Shown piece by piece: positions 1 through 6,681 of a stretch of 10,737 nt of DNA. Where the stretch lies: the NCBI GenBank assembly GCA_964444795.1, contig CAYUIQ010000281.1, positions 1 through 10,737 on the forward strand, given 5' to 3'. This DNA is from JABMRP01 sp964444795. GTDB taxonomy: Bacteria > Planctomycetota > Planctomycetia > Pirellulales > Thermoguttaceae. The stretch's first letter is position 1, and each line of letters starts with the position of its first letter. A program made the translations under genes and the position numbers. The notes under the pieces are model-generated. The model was not told the origin of the DNA, did no database searches, and worked only from the letters and a program-made list of their open reading frames with translations.

Positions 1-2
1 TC

Positions 3-941
3 ATGGAGAAGCCGGTAACCGTCGATGGGCCGACCACCCGCAGGATGATCGAGCTTGCGGAGGAGGCCACCAAGAAGAACCTCAAGGTGGGCGTCGGCCT
101 GATGATCCGCCATTGCCGGGCCCGGATGGCGTTGAAGGATCGGATCGAGTCGGGCCAGATCGGCGACATCATCTCCATGAGAGCCTACCGATTGGGTTCG
201 CAATCGATGAACGCGTACGCGCCCGCCCGTACAGCCGACGATCAGCGCGAGTTGAGCGAGTTGCTGTACCAGGTTAGGCGGTTCCACAGCTTTCTCTGGG
301 CCTCGGGCGGCGTGTTCAGCGACTACTATATTCACCAGATCGACGAGTGCTCCTGGATGAAGGGCGCCTGGCCGATCGAGGCCCAAGCATTGGGCGGTCG
401 CCACTACCGGGGCGAGTCGGTCGACCAGAACTTCGACACCTACTCGGTCGAATACACCTATCCCGACGGCACCAAACTCTTCTACTTCGGTAGGAACATG
501 AGCGGTGCCGATCGAGGGTTTGCCAGCTACGCCCACGGCACCAAAGGCGTGGGAGTCATCTCGGCCTCAGGTCACGGTCCGAGAGGAATCCGCATCCACG
601 AGACACACGACATCAAGAACACTGATCCTGTTTGGTCTTTCCCTCAGCCTGCACCGAAGAACAAGGAGTCGGAGTGGCAGGACCTGATCGAGGCGGTCCG
701 TCAGGACACGCCTTTCAACGAAGCGAAACGAGGGGCGGAGGCCAGTTTGGTCACCTCGATGGGCCGGATGGCCGCGCACACGGGCAGGACCGTCACGTTC
801 GACAAGATTCTTAACAGCGACCATGAGTTCGCACCCAATGTTGACAAGCTCTCGATGGATTCGCCCGCCCCGCTGTTGGCCGATGCAGACGGCAGGTATC
901 CGATCCCAATGCCGGGGCTCAATACGAAGCGGGAGTTCTGA
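3..941 (+). CDS. Gfo/Idh/MocA family oxidoreductase, 5'-truncated by the window edge
   Basis: C-terminal part of an NAD(P)-dependent oxidoreductase of the Gfo/Idh/MocA family, which usually acts on sugars, inositols or related polyols; the substrate cannot be told here. The N-terminal Rossmann fold (GxGxxG) lies upstream of the window. The visible part begins at the family hallmark EKPV (residues 2-5), the loop that closes over the cofactor, so the ATG at 3 is almost certainly internal rather than the start. The substrate-binding alpha/beta domain follows, with SGGVFSDYYIHQID at about 101-114; D107 and H111 sit where the catalytic Asp/His normally lie. The tail (about 225-312: W-Q-D-L-I-E-A-V-R, then EASLVTSMGRMAAHTG and the proline-rich end) resembles a version I associate with planctomycetes. 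The stop TGA at 939-941 is 3 nt before the next gene, suggesting cotranscription. Family call firm; substrate unknown. Confidence 0.92.
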   Translation: MEKPVTVDGPTTRRMIELAEEATKKNLKVGVGLMIRHCRARMALKDRIESGQIGDIISMRAYRLGSQSMNAYAPARTADDQRELSELLYQVRRFHSFLWASGGVFSDYYIHQIDECSWMKGAWPIEAQALGGRHYRGESVDQNFDTYSVEYTYPDGTKLFYFGRNMSGADRGFASYAHGTKGVGVISASGHGPRGIRIHETHDIKNTDPVWSFPQPAPKNKESEWQDLIEAVRQDTPFNEAKRGAEASLVTSMGRMAAHTGRTVTFDKILNSDHEFAPNVDKLSMDSPAPLLADADGRYPIPMPGLNTKREF

Positions 942-944
942 GAG

Positions 945-1799
945 ATGTCGCAAACGACCGACTGGGAAATCCGCGGCGCTGAATCGCAAACGATCTTCGG
1001 GACGGTATACAAGCCTGACGATGCTCCGATCGGCTGCGCGATCGTCGCGCATGGCTTCAAAGGATACAAGGATTTCCGCATGATTCCCGCGATCGCTGCG
1101 GAGCTTTGCCGAGCGGGTTTCGTCACTCATGCGTTCAATTTCAGCCACAGCGGCATGACCGCAAATCCGAATACCTTCGAGCGGCCAGACCTGTTTGAGC
1201 TCGATACCTGGAACAAGCAGGTCTTTGACATCCAGTGCATCGTCGAGGCGATTGCCCGCGGACAGCTTGTAGGCTCCGGGTTGCCATATGTGCTTTTGGG
1301 ACACTCGCGGGGAGGCGTTAGCGCGGTACTTTTCGCAGGGCGGCAAACTGAAGGATCACAACTTCCCAAGCCCGCGGGCGTTATCACCGCTGGTTCACCT
1401 GATCTTGCGTGCGGCTTGTCCGACAGCGAAAAAGACGATCTTCGCCGCATAGGCTATCTTGAGTCGCCTTCGGCGCGCACGGGACAGATACTACGGATTG
1501 GACTGCAGTGGCTGACAGAACAGGAAGCGGAGCGCGACGCCCACAATGTGCTCGACAACGTATGCAAGATCGAGTGCCCGGTGCTTGTGGTTCACGGCGA
1601 GGACGATGAAACCGTCAACGTCCAGAGTGCGGTGTCGATTGCTGACGCCGCTGCGAATGCTCGTGTCGCCAGAATCAAGAATTGTAATCACGTATCTAAC
1701 GCCCCCAACCCGCCTCCGTCCGACGTGCGCGAGATACCCGAATTGGCTCAGGCGATTGACGAAATCGTGAAGTTTTCGCGCAAATGTTGCGAGTCGTAG
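945..1799 (+). CDS. Alpha/beta hydrolase (serine aminopeptidase S33 / dienelactone hydrolase-like)
   Basis: Predicted cytoplasmic 284-aa serine hydrolase of the alpha/beta-hydrolase fold; probably an esterase or acyl-hydrolase of unknown substrate. No signal peptide is visible. The fold elements are in order: strand plus oxyanion loop VAHGFKG (34-40, HGF at 36-38), the nucleophile elbow GHSRGG (119-124, Ser121), the acid in VVHGEDDETV (Asp221), and the histidine in NCNHVSN (His249). The full triad Ser121-Asp221-His249 is therefore present, and the length is usual for a single-domain member. The start ATG at 945 is preceded by GGGAG at 931-935, inside the end of the oxidoreductase gene, and only 3 nt separate that stop from this start, so the two genes are very likely co-translated. 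An S33 peptidase-like role or a carboxylesterase role are both possible. Confidence 0.88.
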   Translation: MSQTTDWEIRGAESQTIFGTVYKPDDAPIGCAIVAHGFKGYKDFRMIPAIAAELCRAGFVTHAFNFSHSGMTANPNTFERPDLFELDTWNKQVFDIQCIVEAIARGQLVGSGLPYVLLGHSRGGVSAVLFAGRQTEGSQLPKPAGVITAGSPDLACGLSDSEKDDLRRIGYLESPSARTGQILRIGLQWLTEQEAERDAHNVLDNVCKIECPVLVVHGEDDETVNVQSAVSIADAAANARVARIKNCNHVSNAPNPPPSDVREIPELAQAIDEIVKFSRKCCES

Positions 1800-1803
1800 T
1801 CTC

Positions 1804-1810
1804 AAGGAGG
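1804..1810 (+). promoter_or_regulatory. Near-perfect Shine-Dalgarno AAGGAGG with no well-placed start for the downstream gene
   Basis: AAGGAGG lies 5 nt after the hydrolase stop. It is only 2 nt from the in-frame GTG at 1813, which is too close for normal use, and about 90 nt from the ATG at 1900 that fits the downstream protein best. Its best-spaced partner (6 nt) is a TTG at 1817, which opens an 11-codon frame (L-K-K-V-G-L-L-A-K-S-F) ending at TAG 1850-1852. It may serve the GTG start, a short coupled leader peptide, or be the relic of an older start. Confidence 0.5.
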
Positions 1811-1899
1811 TTGTGGTTGAAGAAAGTTGGGCTGCTGGCCAAATCGTTCTAGTGAATGACCACGGGGACGAAAGCCATAGGATGGAAACGGGAAGACCC

Positions 1900-2637
1900 A
1901 TGAATGAGACAGAAGACGCTGTGAAGACGTCCCTTCGTATTCCCGGCAATTGGTCGCATCCCGGAGAACTCATCGAGCGTATGCCAACGGGCATTCGCTT
2001 GACACCCGAAGCACTAATCTTGCCGGACGGAACCGAGATCGATTTCACGCCGATGCCACCGGACGATCAGTTCGCCCAGATCTTCAAATCCTCCTGCCGG
2101 CAACCGCCCACAACCGATGAAATGGACGTCATCAACAGCTACACGGTGAATGTTGGACTGACCGGCCCAGGCGGTTCCATTCAGGCGGCTTTGGCAATGA
2201 TGCAGGCCGGCGCGGCTATCATTCGCGCCGGTGGGGCCGGTGTGTTCATCGACAACAGCGTCGTGGCCCATGGCGGAGGCGATTGGATCAAAATGACCGA
2301 AGATCGCGGTTCGGACGCCTTGAGCTTCGCTTTTGTGGGCATTGTGCGTGGCCGGCAGGAAGTATGGACCATGGGCATGCATGTGATGGGTCTGCCGGAC
2401 GTCGTGATGAAACGCTTGGATCTAGACTCCGACGATAACGCCATTATCGAGGTCATTCGCTACCTATGCCGCGGCGAGAAACCGGTCGGCGACGGTCACG
2501 TACTTGCCGACGAAGACGGCCCGCGTTTCCAAGCCACAGCGGAGCCAGATGAGGAAATGGATGCCGGTAGTCCGATGCATAATCCCTTCGGACGGTTGAA
2601 GCTGGTAAGTATCAAAGATATCGCCGAAAGGAACTGA
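1900..2637 (+). CDS. DUF4261-like protein of unknown function
   Basis: Predicted soluble protein of 245 aa with no signal peptide or membrane segment. Residues about 80-235 match the pattern I associate with DUF4261: a first strand YTVNVGLTGPGGS (81-93), an alanine-rich helix ending in RAGGAGVFIDNS (109-120), AHGGGDW (123-129), then SFAFVGIVR (142-150) and the clearest mark, an aromatic/Met strand followed by GMHVMGLPDVVM (159-170). The acidic stretch 204-225 is probably a loop. No catalytic motif is evident and the domain has no established activity. The frame is open from a GTG at 1813, but the first 29 codons of that reading look non-conserved, so I prefer ATG 1900 (weak GGGAAGA at 1890-1896); ATG 1882 is a third option. 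It lies between the hydrolase and the ceramidase-like gene on the same strand, 57 nt before the latter. The DUF4261 assignment is from memory of the family pattern. Confidence 0.75.
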   Translation: MNETEDAVKTSLRIPGNWSHPGELIERMPTGIRLTPEALILPDGTEIDFTPMPPDDQFAQIFKSSCRQPPTTDEMDVINSYTVNVGLTGPGGSIQAALAMMQAGAAIIRAGGAGVFIDNSVVAHGGGDWIKMTEDRGSDALSFAFVGIVRGRQEVWTMGMHVMGLPDVVMKRLDLDSDDNAIIEVIRYLCRGEKPVGDGHVLADEDGPRFQATAEPDEEMDAGSPMHNPFGRLKLVSIKDIAERN

Positions 2638-2694
2638 AGAAGTGGCGACGGTTCTTGTCTTGTGCCCGATTATCAGGTGTCTGTGTCGAGAAAG

Positions 2695-4332
2695 ATGACA
2701 ACGATGTATCGAAACTCACTTGGATTGTTTGGAAGCTTGGTGTCTGCTCTTGTTTCGCTTCTGGTGATGGGGCCGGCATCGCAAATGACGTTTGCAGGAA
2801 GCGACGGCGAAAAGGCACGACAGTTCCGCATCGGATGGGCATCAGCCGACTTGACGCCCGGAGAACCCGTCGTCCTCACCGGCTTTTCGCGAGCGCGCGT
2901 TTCCGAAGGCGTTTTGGACCCAATCACCGCGACGGTCTTGGTTATCGAATCGGTCCAGGACGGCGACGCGGCCGGGATGGTGATCTTGGTCTCCTGCGAT
3001 TTGATCTCCATCAGCGACGAACTGCGGGACCGGGTCCGGACCAAGGTGAGACAGGCGCTGCCGGAGATCGATGCCAACGCCGTGATTCTGAACGCAACGC
3101 ATACTCATTGCGGTCCGGAAACTCGCACGAAGCCCGATCTGGCCGAGAAGCTTGGCAAGTTTGGTTTGGAGATACCGCTCGCTTGGTCGCGTTGGGGCAT
3201 CGATCTGGGGGCGACGTCGCCTCTGGACTACTTGGAATTCGCCAGCGATCAGATTGCCAAGGCCGTCCAGCAGGCGTGGAAGAAGCGAAGGCCCGGCGGT
3301 GTGAGTTTCGGTTTGGGGCATGCGGTGGTGGGGCACAATCGCCTGACGGCCTACACAGACGGAACGTCGCGCATGTACGGCAAGACCGACCAGCCCGACT
3401 TCAGCCACATCGAAGGCTATGAAGACCATTCGGTCAACTTGCTGTATACCTGGAGTGCCGATCGCGAACTGACAGGCGTACTGATCAACGCTGCTGTACC
3501 GTCCCAGGCAAGCGGGGGTTCCCGCATCTCTGCCGATTTTTGGCATGAAACCCGCATCGAGCTTCGCCGACGCTTGGGAGAAGGGCTTTTCGTCCTTCCG
3601 CAGTGTTCCGCCGCCGGCGATCAATCGCCCGTCGTCCTCGTGCCAAAGAAGGCCGAGACGCGAATGGAACGCCTCACGGGGCGGAGTCGGCGCGAGCAGA
3701 TCGCTGTACGGATTGCCGATGCCGTGACGTCCATCCTCCCCGTCATGGAGAAGACCGTCGACTGGAATCCAGCTTTCGCTCACCGCATGGAACAGGTCGA
3801 ACTCAGCCGGCGACGTCTGAGCGAAGAGGATATTAAGACACCCAGGAAAACGCACCATCGTCCCCAACTGGAAACGGTGGAAGAGGCGTTCGAGCGGCTG
3901 CGGGAAGAATACGGAACGATGCGTCGTAGAATCGAGGAACAACCCGAAGTTAAGGAAAAACGCGGCTGGTTCAATGCGATCACGGCGGTGTATTGGAGGA
4001 TGGGGCGGGCATCGAGAGTGCTGGACCGCTTCGAACTGCAAAAGACCCAGCCTACCGTGCCCGTCGAGGTCCACGTGATCCGGCTTGGCGACATGGCAAT
4101 CGCCACAAACCCCTTCGAGTTGTATCTAGATTTCGGCATCCAGATGAAGGCCCGCAGCAAGGCCGTTCAAACCTTCGTGGTTCAGCTTGCCGGCAGCGGC
4201 AGCTACGTGCCCACCGAGCGCTCGGTGGCCGGAGGCGGCTACGGGGCAATTCCCGAGAGTACGGAAGTGGGCCCCGAAGGCGGTCGCGAATTGGTCGAAC
4301 GAACTCTGGAGCTACTGGATTCACTCTACTGA
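2695..4332 (+). CDS. Exported neutral/alkaline non-lysosomal ceramidase-like hydrolase
   Basis: 545-aa secreted protein of the neutral ceramidase family, zinc amidases that cleave the N-acyl bond of ceramide; true substrate unknown. A signal peptide is clear: short polar N-terminus, hydrophobic core about 9-25 (L-G-L-F-G-S-L-V-S-A-L-V-S-L-L-V-M), likely cleavage after T-F-A (34). The N-terminal domain starts at IGWASADLTPGE. Family motifs: NATHTHCGPE (133-142; His136/His138, zinc), GHNR (213-216; Arg216), AAGDQSP (306-312; Ser311, aligned with the catalytic Ser), NPFELY (472-477; Glu475), and SYVPTER/GGGYGA (503-518; Tyr504, Tyr516). The segment that in classical members reads Ala-x-His-Pro-(T/V)-S is AAVPSQ here (266-271), so that zinc histidine is Val268. 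The C-terminus lacks the eukaryotic-type immunoglobulin-like domain. Frame open from GTG 2662; ATG 2695 or 2704 gives a proper signal peptide. The stop lies 12 bp from the convergent operon's last stop. Confidence 0.85.
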   Translation: MTTMYRNSLGLFGSLVSALVSLLVMGPASQMTFAGSDGEKARQFRIGWASADLTPGEPVVLTGFSRARVSEGVLDPITATVLVIESVQDGDAAGMVILVSCDLISISDELRDRVRTKVRQALPEIDANAVILNATHTHCGPETRTKPDLAEKLGKFGLEIPLAWSRWGIDLGATSPLDYLEFASDQIAKAVQQAWKKRRPGGVSFGLGHAVVGHNRLTAYTDGTSRMYGKTDQPDFSHIEGYEDHSVNLLYTWSADRELTGVLINAAVPSQASGGSRISADFWHETRIELRRRLGEGLFVLPQCSAAGDQSPVVLVPKKAETRMERLTGRSRREQIAVRIADAVTSILPVMEKTVDWNPAFAHRMEQVELSRRRLSEEDIKTPRKTHHRPQLETVEEAFERLREEYGTMRRRIEEQPEVKEKRGWFNAITAVYWRMGRASRVLDRFELQKTQPTVPVEVHVIRLGDMAIATNPFELYLDFGIQMKARSKAVQTFVVQLAGSGSYVPTERSVAGGGYGAIPESTEVGPEGGRELVERTLELLDSLY

Positions 4333-4344
4333 GTTTGCTTGGTG

Positions 4345-4653
4345 CTATCCGATATCCAAATCGGCCAATGGAAAGTGCTGCTGGCACCCGTACACGTCGT
4401 AGTCGCCGGGCGCGCCGGAACTGCTGCCCGGCCGCGGTAGCGATACTTTGATCGTGCGAATGCGCTCGAATGGGCAGATCTGAACCGACGAGGCGGCTAC
4501 TCCGTACAGACCGGCGATGCTGTCTTCGGTGAAGTGATCAGACGCCACCACGCGATCGAACATCTGACGATCGTCGAACATCAAGTCGATGGTCAGCGTG
4601 AACGGCCCGGCATTCTTGCTGCGGATTACTCTGGCACAATCGTACAGCCGCAC
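4345..4653 (-). CDS. DUF4387 protein, likely partner domain of AtuA
   Basis: Small soluble protein (102 aa) of family DUF4387. Visible hallmarks: M-R-L-Y-D-C-A-R-V-I at the N-terminus followed by RSKNAGPF (11-18), TIDLMFDD (21-28), LYGV (49-52), and the Gly/Pro-rich signature PRPGSSSGAPGDYDVYGCQQH (73-93, ending in Q-Q-H). No reaction is established for this family. It is regularly found next to AtuA/DUF1446 genes, as here; its N-terminal pattern (L-x-D-x-A plus R-S-x) resembles that of the C-terminal domain fused to long AtuA proteins, suggesting a detached subunit (inference). A GTG at 4659 would give a 4-nt GTGA overlap with the atuA-like stop, but the SD GGAGA (4665-4661) is 1 nt from it and 7 nt from the GTG at 4653, and family members begin with M-R-L; I therefore choose 4653. 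It is the last gene of the operon, tail-to-tail with the ceramidase-like gene. Confidence 0.88.
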   Translation of the reverse strand: MRLYDCARVIRSKNAGPFTLTIDLMFDDRQMFDRVVASDHFTEDSIAGLYGVAASSVQICPFERIRTIKVSLPRPGSSSGAPGDYDVYGCQQHFPLADLDIG

Positions 4654-4655
4654 GG

Positions 4656-6020
4656 TCACATCTCCATGTAACGGATCGGAAAGAAGGAATCTGTCTGGTT
4701 GGTCTCCATCAGATGGTAGATGGCGAACTCGTACACCTCGCCGCCACGAAAGTCGGACGGTGAAAATGGAAACGCCAAGTTGCCGGCCGTCGTTTTTCGT
4801 CCTTCGAAGTGCTGGTGCAGCGCCGTAGAACGGGCCAGGCTAAGTACTGTGTCGGCGCACTCTTGGGTAGGGGCGATTGCCTCAATGACGATTCCAACCT
4901 CGTGCGGCGGTGAGCCCGCGAGTACGCTTCGGCCTCCCGTGACCGCATCCAGACCGTACCTAAGGAAACGTAAAGTCCAATCGTCCGGCCGGACGACGCC
5001 CTTTAGATTTTCCGCTACAGCCTCGCATACTTGTCGCTGGATTTCGTCAAGATTCGCAATCACTGCCGGATCGCATACGCCGGCCACGGTGATCGACCGG
5101 AATCCCCTGGGCATGGCCCCTTCTATCTTTATGGATGGTCTGTGAGGTGCCACCAGTCGCGTCCCGGCGACTCGGACGCCCCGCGGACCGGACTGCTCAA
5201 AAGAACACTCGGACAAGTCGACCATGCCTTCTGGCTCGTAGAAGCGATCCGGTGCTGGCTGTTCGTACAGCGAATGGGCAGCCACGGAATCGGGCAGGCA
5301 GCGTTTTGCCGGATTGGCCGGTTCGACACGGAAAGAATCGCTGGACAACTCGCACAGCAGCGAATCATTAGCGCCGCCCGGGCGAGCGCACATCGTGCCG
5401 CATTCGGCGATCTTCGCCAGGTGCAACGCCAACGCGGGATCGAAACCTTGCAGGATGGGCATCGCTGCGAAGATCGCCGTGTCGCAACAGCGTCCGGCCA
5501 CCACAACGTCCGCCCCTGCTTCGAGAGCTCTGATAGTCGGCTCGGTACCCATTTGGCCGACGATGTGCGTGCAGCCCGAGATGCGCGGTTCGGTCAGATC
5601 GCCGGCTGGACCACAAGGTGCTATTCGTCCGTCATCGAGGGCGGCCAGCACCGTCCGCGCTTCAATATCGGCGTCGATGACCGCCAAGCGGAAGTGCAAA
5701 TCGCGGCACCGGACGATATCGACCAGCACCTGGACAAACGACTCCACATGGGGCCTTGCGCCCGAACCGCCGGCCGTGCCCACGATCAGGGGGATCTTGG
5801 CCGTTCGGGCCGCACAAAGGGCCAGTTCGAGATCGCGTCTGAGCTGCAGCGGCTTGAGGAACGAGGTCCCGCTGCCGAGATAGTAGGGCCCTGGGTCCGT
5901 CGAGCCGTTGTCTACGCCAAGAAAGGTCGGCTTGGCCTGCATCCCGATCCGCAGGCTCTCCTCGGGAAACCCATAGCCGAGCATGCCGCAAATCGAAAGA
6001 AATCGCATGGGCTCAGGCAT
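4656..6020 (-). CDS. AtuA-like (acyclic terpene utilization / DUF1446) protein
   Basis: 454-aa cytoplasmic protein of the AtuA/DUF1446 family. AtuA is needed for geraniol/citronellol breakdown in Pseudomonas, but its reaction is not firmly established, and many family members sit in unrelated carboxylic-acid loci. Motifs in order: SICGMLGYG (9-17), DNGSTDPGPYYLGSG (37-51), IVGTAGGSG (79-87), GTEP (158-161), VVAGRCCDTAIFAA (173-186), CARPGGANDS (211-220), and near the C-terminus AGSPPHEVG, EAIAPTQE and TAGNLAFPFSPSD. It has the AtuA core but stops before the ~100-aa C-terminal domain of long AtuA proteins; the following gene (DUF4387) may supply it. Start ATG 6020 has GGAAAAG (6031-6025) 4 nt upstream and overlaps the preceding stop by 8 nt; ATG 6008 is an alternative. 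The frame stays open to 6299, but those codons overlap the hydro-lyase beta gene and are not conserved. The terpene name should not be taken as the substrate here. Confidence 0.9.
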   Translation of the reverse strand: MPEPMRFLSICGMLGYGFPEESLRIGMQAKPTFLGVDNGSTDPGPYYLGSGTSFLKPLQLRRDLELALCAARTAKIPLIVGTAGGSGARPHVESFVQVLVDIVRCRDLHFRLAVIDADIEARTVLAALDDGRIAPCGPAGDLTEPRISGCTHIVGQMGTEPTIRALEAGADVVVAGRCCDTAIFAAMPILQGFDPALALHLAKIAECGTMCARPGGANDSLLCELSSDSFRVEPANPAKRCLPDSVAAHSLYEQPAPDRFYEPEGMVDLSECSFEQSGPRGVRVAGTRLVAPHRPSIKIEGAMPRGFRSITVAGVCDPAVIANLDEIQRQVCEAVAENLKGVVRPDDWTLRFLRYGLDAVTGGRSVLAGSPPHEVGIVIEAIAPTQECADTVLSLARSTALHQHFEGRKTTAGNLAFPFSPSDFRGGEVYEFAIYHLMETNQTDSFFPIRYMEM

Positions 6021-6681
6021 GTTTCTTTTCCGGTTGAAACGTGGCGCTGGCGTTGACCTCGGTGAAGTCGAACCCATCGGGGATGCCAAGATCTCGGTGG
6101 ATCGACTCGATGCGCGACAGGGTATCGGCGTGGAGTCTTTCGAAGTAGTTGTTTCCACGTGCATCCATCCCAACAAAGAACGGCCCGAGTTTCTGAACCT
6201 CGAAGACCCAAGTCGCCTCGGTCTTGCCCAATTCGTCCAGAAAGTGTACGCCGTGGATCTTCTTGACCTGGGCCGCAAGTTGGTTGCCGCAAATCCCAAG
6301 TTTGGTCAAATACACGCCTCCGGTTTCGCGGAGCGTCTCGGCGGTTTTCGGCCCCATCGTGGTTTTGCCGATCAGGGTCCGAAGCTTGAGCCTGCGGACC
6401 ACATCGGCGCCGTACCGTTCGAATCGGATACTGGATGTCGGCTCGATACTGACGATCTTCCACTCGGCGTCCTCTTGCCGCACCACGGGTCCGACGTGGA
6501 AGAAGCAGTTGATCGCGTTGAAATCGATGGGAGGAACGATGTCCTGCTCGATGGCCCGGATGTGGAATCTGCTCCGGCCCGTGAAAACGAGTCCGCTCAC
6601 GGTGACAAGGGTCCCCAGAGCAAGATCGCGAGCCACGTCTTCATTCAACGGCAGTTGCAGGTGACGAATCGTGTCGCTCAT
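6013..6681 (-). CDS. Class I fumarase / L-tartrate dehydratase-type hydro-lyase, beta subunit
   Basis: 222-aa C-terminal (beta) subunit of an oxygen-sensitive Fe-S hydro-lyase; with the alpha subunit it adds or removes water on C4/C5 dicarboxylates (fumarate/malate, tartrate/oxaloacetate, mesaconate/citramalate are known for the superfamily). Visible marks: VTVSGLVFTGRSRFHIR (26-42), the site of the conserved (T/S)-x-R-D-x-x-H-x-R substrate motif; FFHVGPVV (60-67); PTSSIRFERYG (81-91), aligned with the family's P-T-T-S-x-R; IGKTTMGPKT (104-113); GVYLTKLGICGN (122-133); and DARGNNYF (173-180). HVGPVV and PTSSIRFE look closer to TtdB than to housekeeping fumarase, a judgement by eye. Start ATG 6681 has a strong SD AGGAGAG (6693-6687) at 5 nt and shares ATGA with the alpha-subunit stop, indicating coupled translation. 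The longer open frame up to 7035 is antisense-like shadow across the alpha gene. Confidence 0.9.
   Translation of the reverse strand: MSDTIRHLQLPLNEDVARDLALGTLVTVSGLVFTGRSRFHIRAIEQDIVPPIDFNAINCFFHVGPVVRQEDAEWKIVSIEPTSSIRFERYGADVVRRLKLRTLIGKTTMGPKTAETLRETGGVYLTKLGICGNQLAAQVKKIHGVHFLDELGKTEATWVFEVQKLGPFFVGMDARGNNYFERLHADTLSRIESIHRDLGIPDGFDFTEVNASATFQPEKKHA

Noticed and set aside
2842..4074. 410-codon open frame on the minus strand opposite the ceramidase-like gene
   Set aside because: Shadow of the GC-rich coding strand; the sense protein has all family motifs, and the antisense translation is low in recognizable structure and rich in Arg/His/Pro.
5031..6056. 341-codon open frame on the plus strand opposite the AtuA-like gene
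   Set aside because: Arg/His/Gln-rich translation without motifs; the minus-strand frame carries the conserved AtuA words.
6021..6299. N-terminal extension of the AtuA-like frame
   Set aside because: It overlaps the hydro-lyase beta gene, reads Arg/Ser-rich non-conserved sequence, and ATG 6020 has an SD at the right place.
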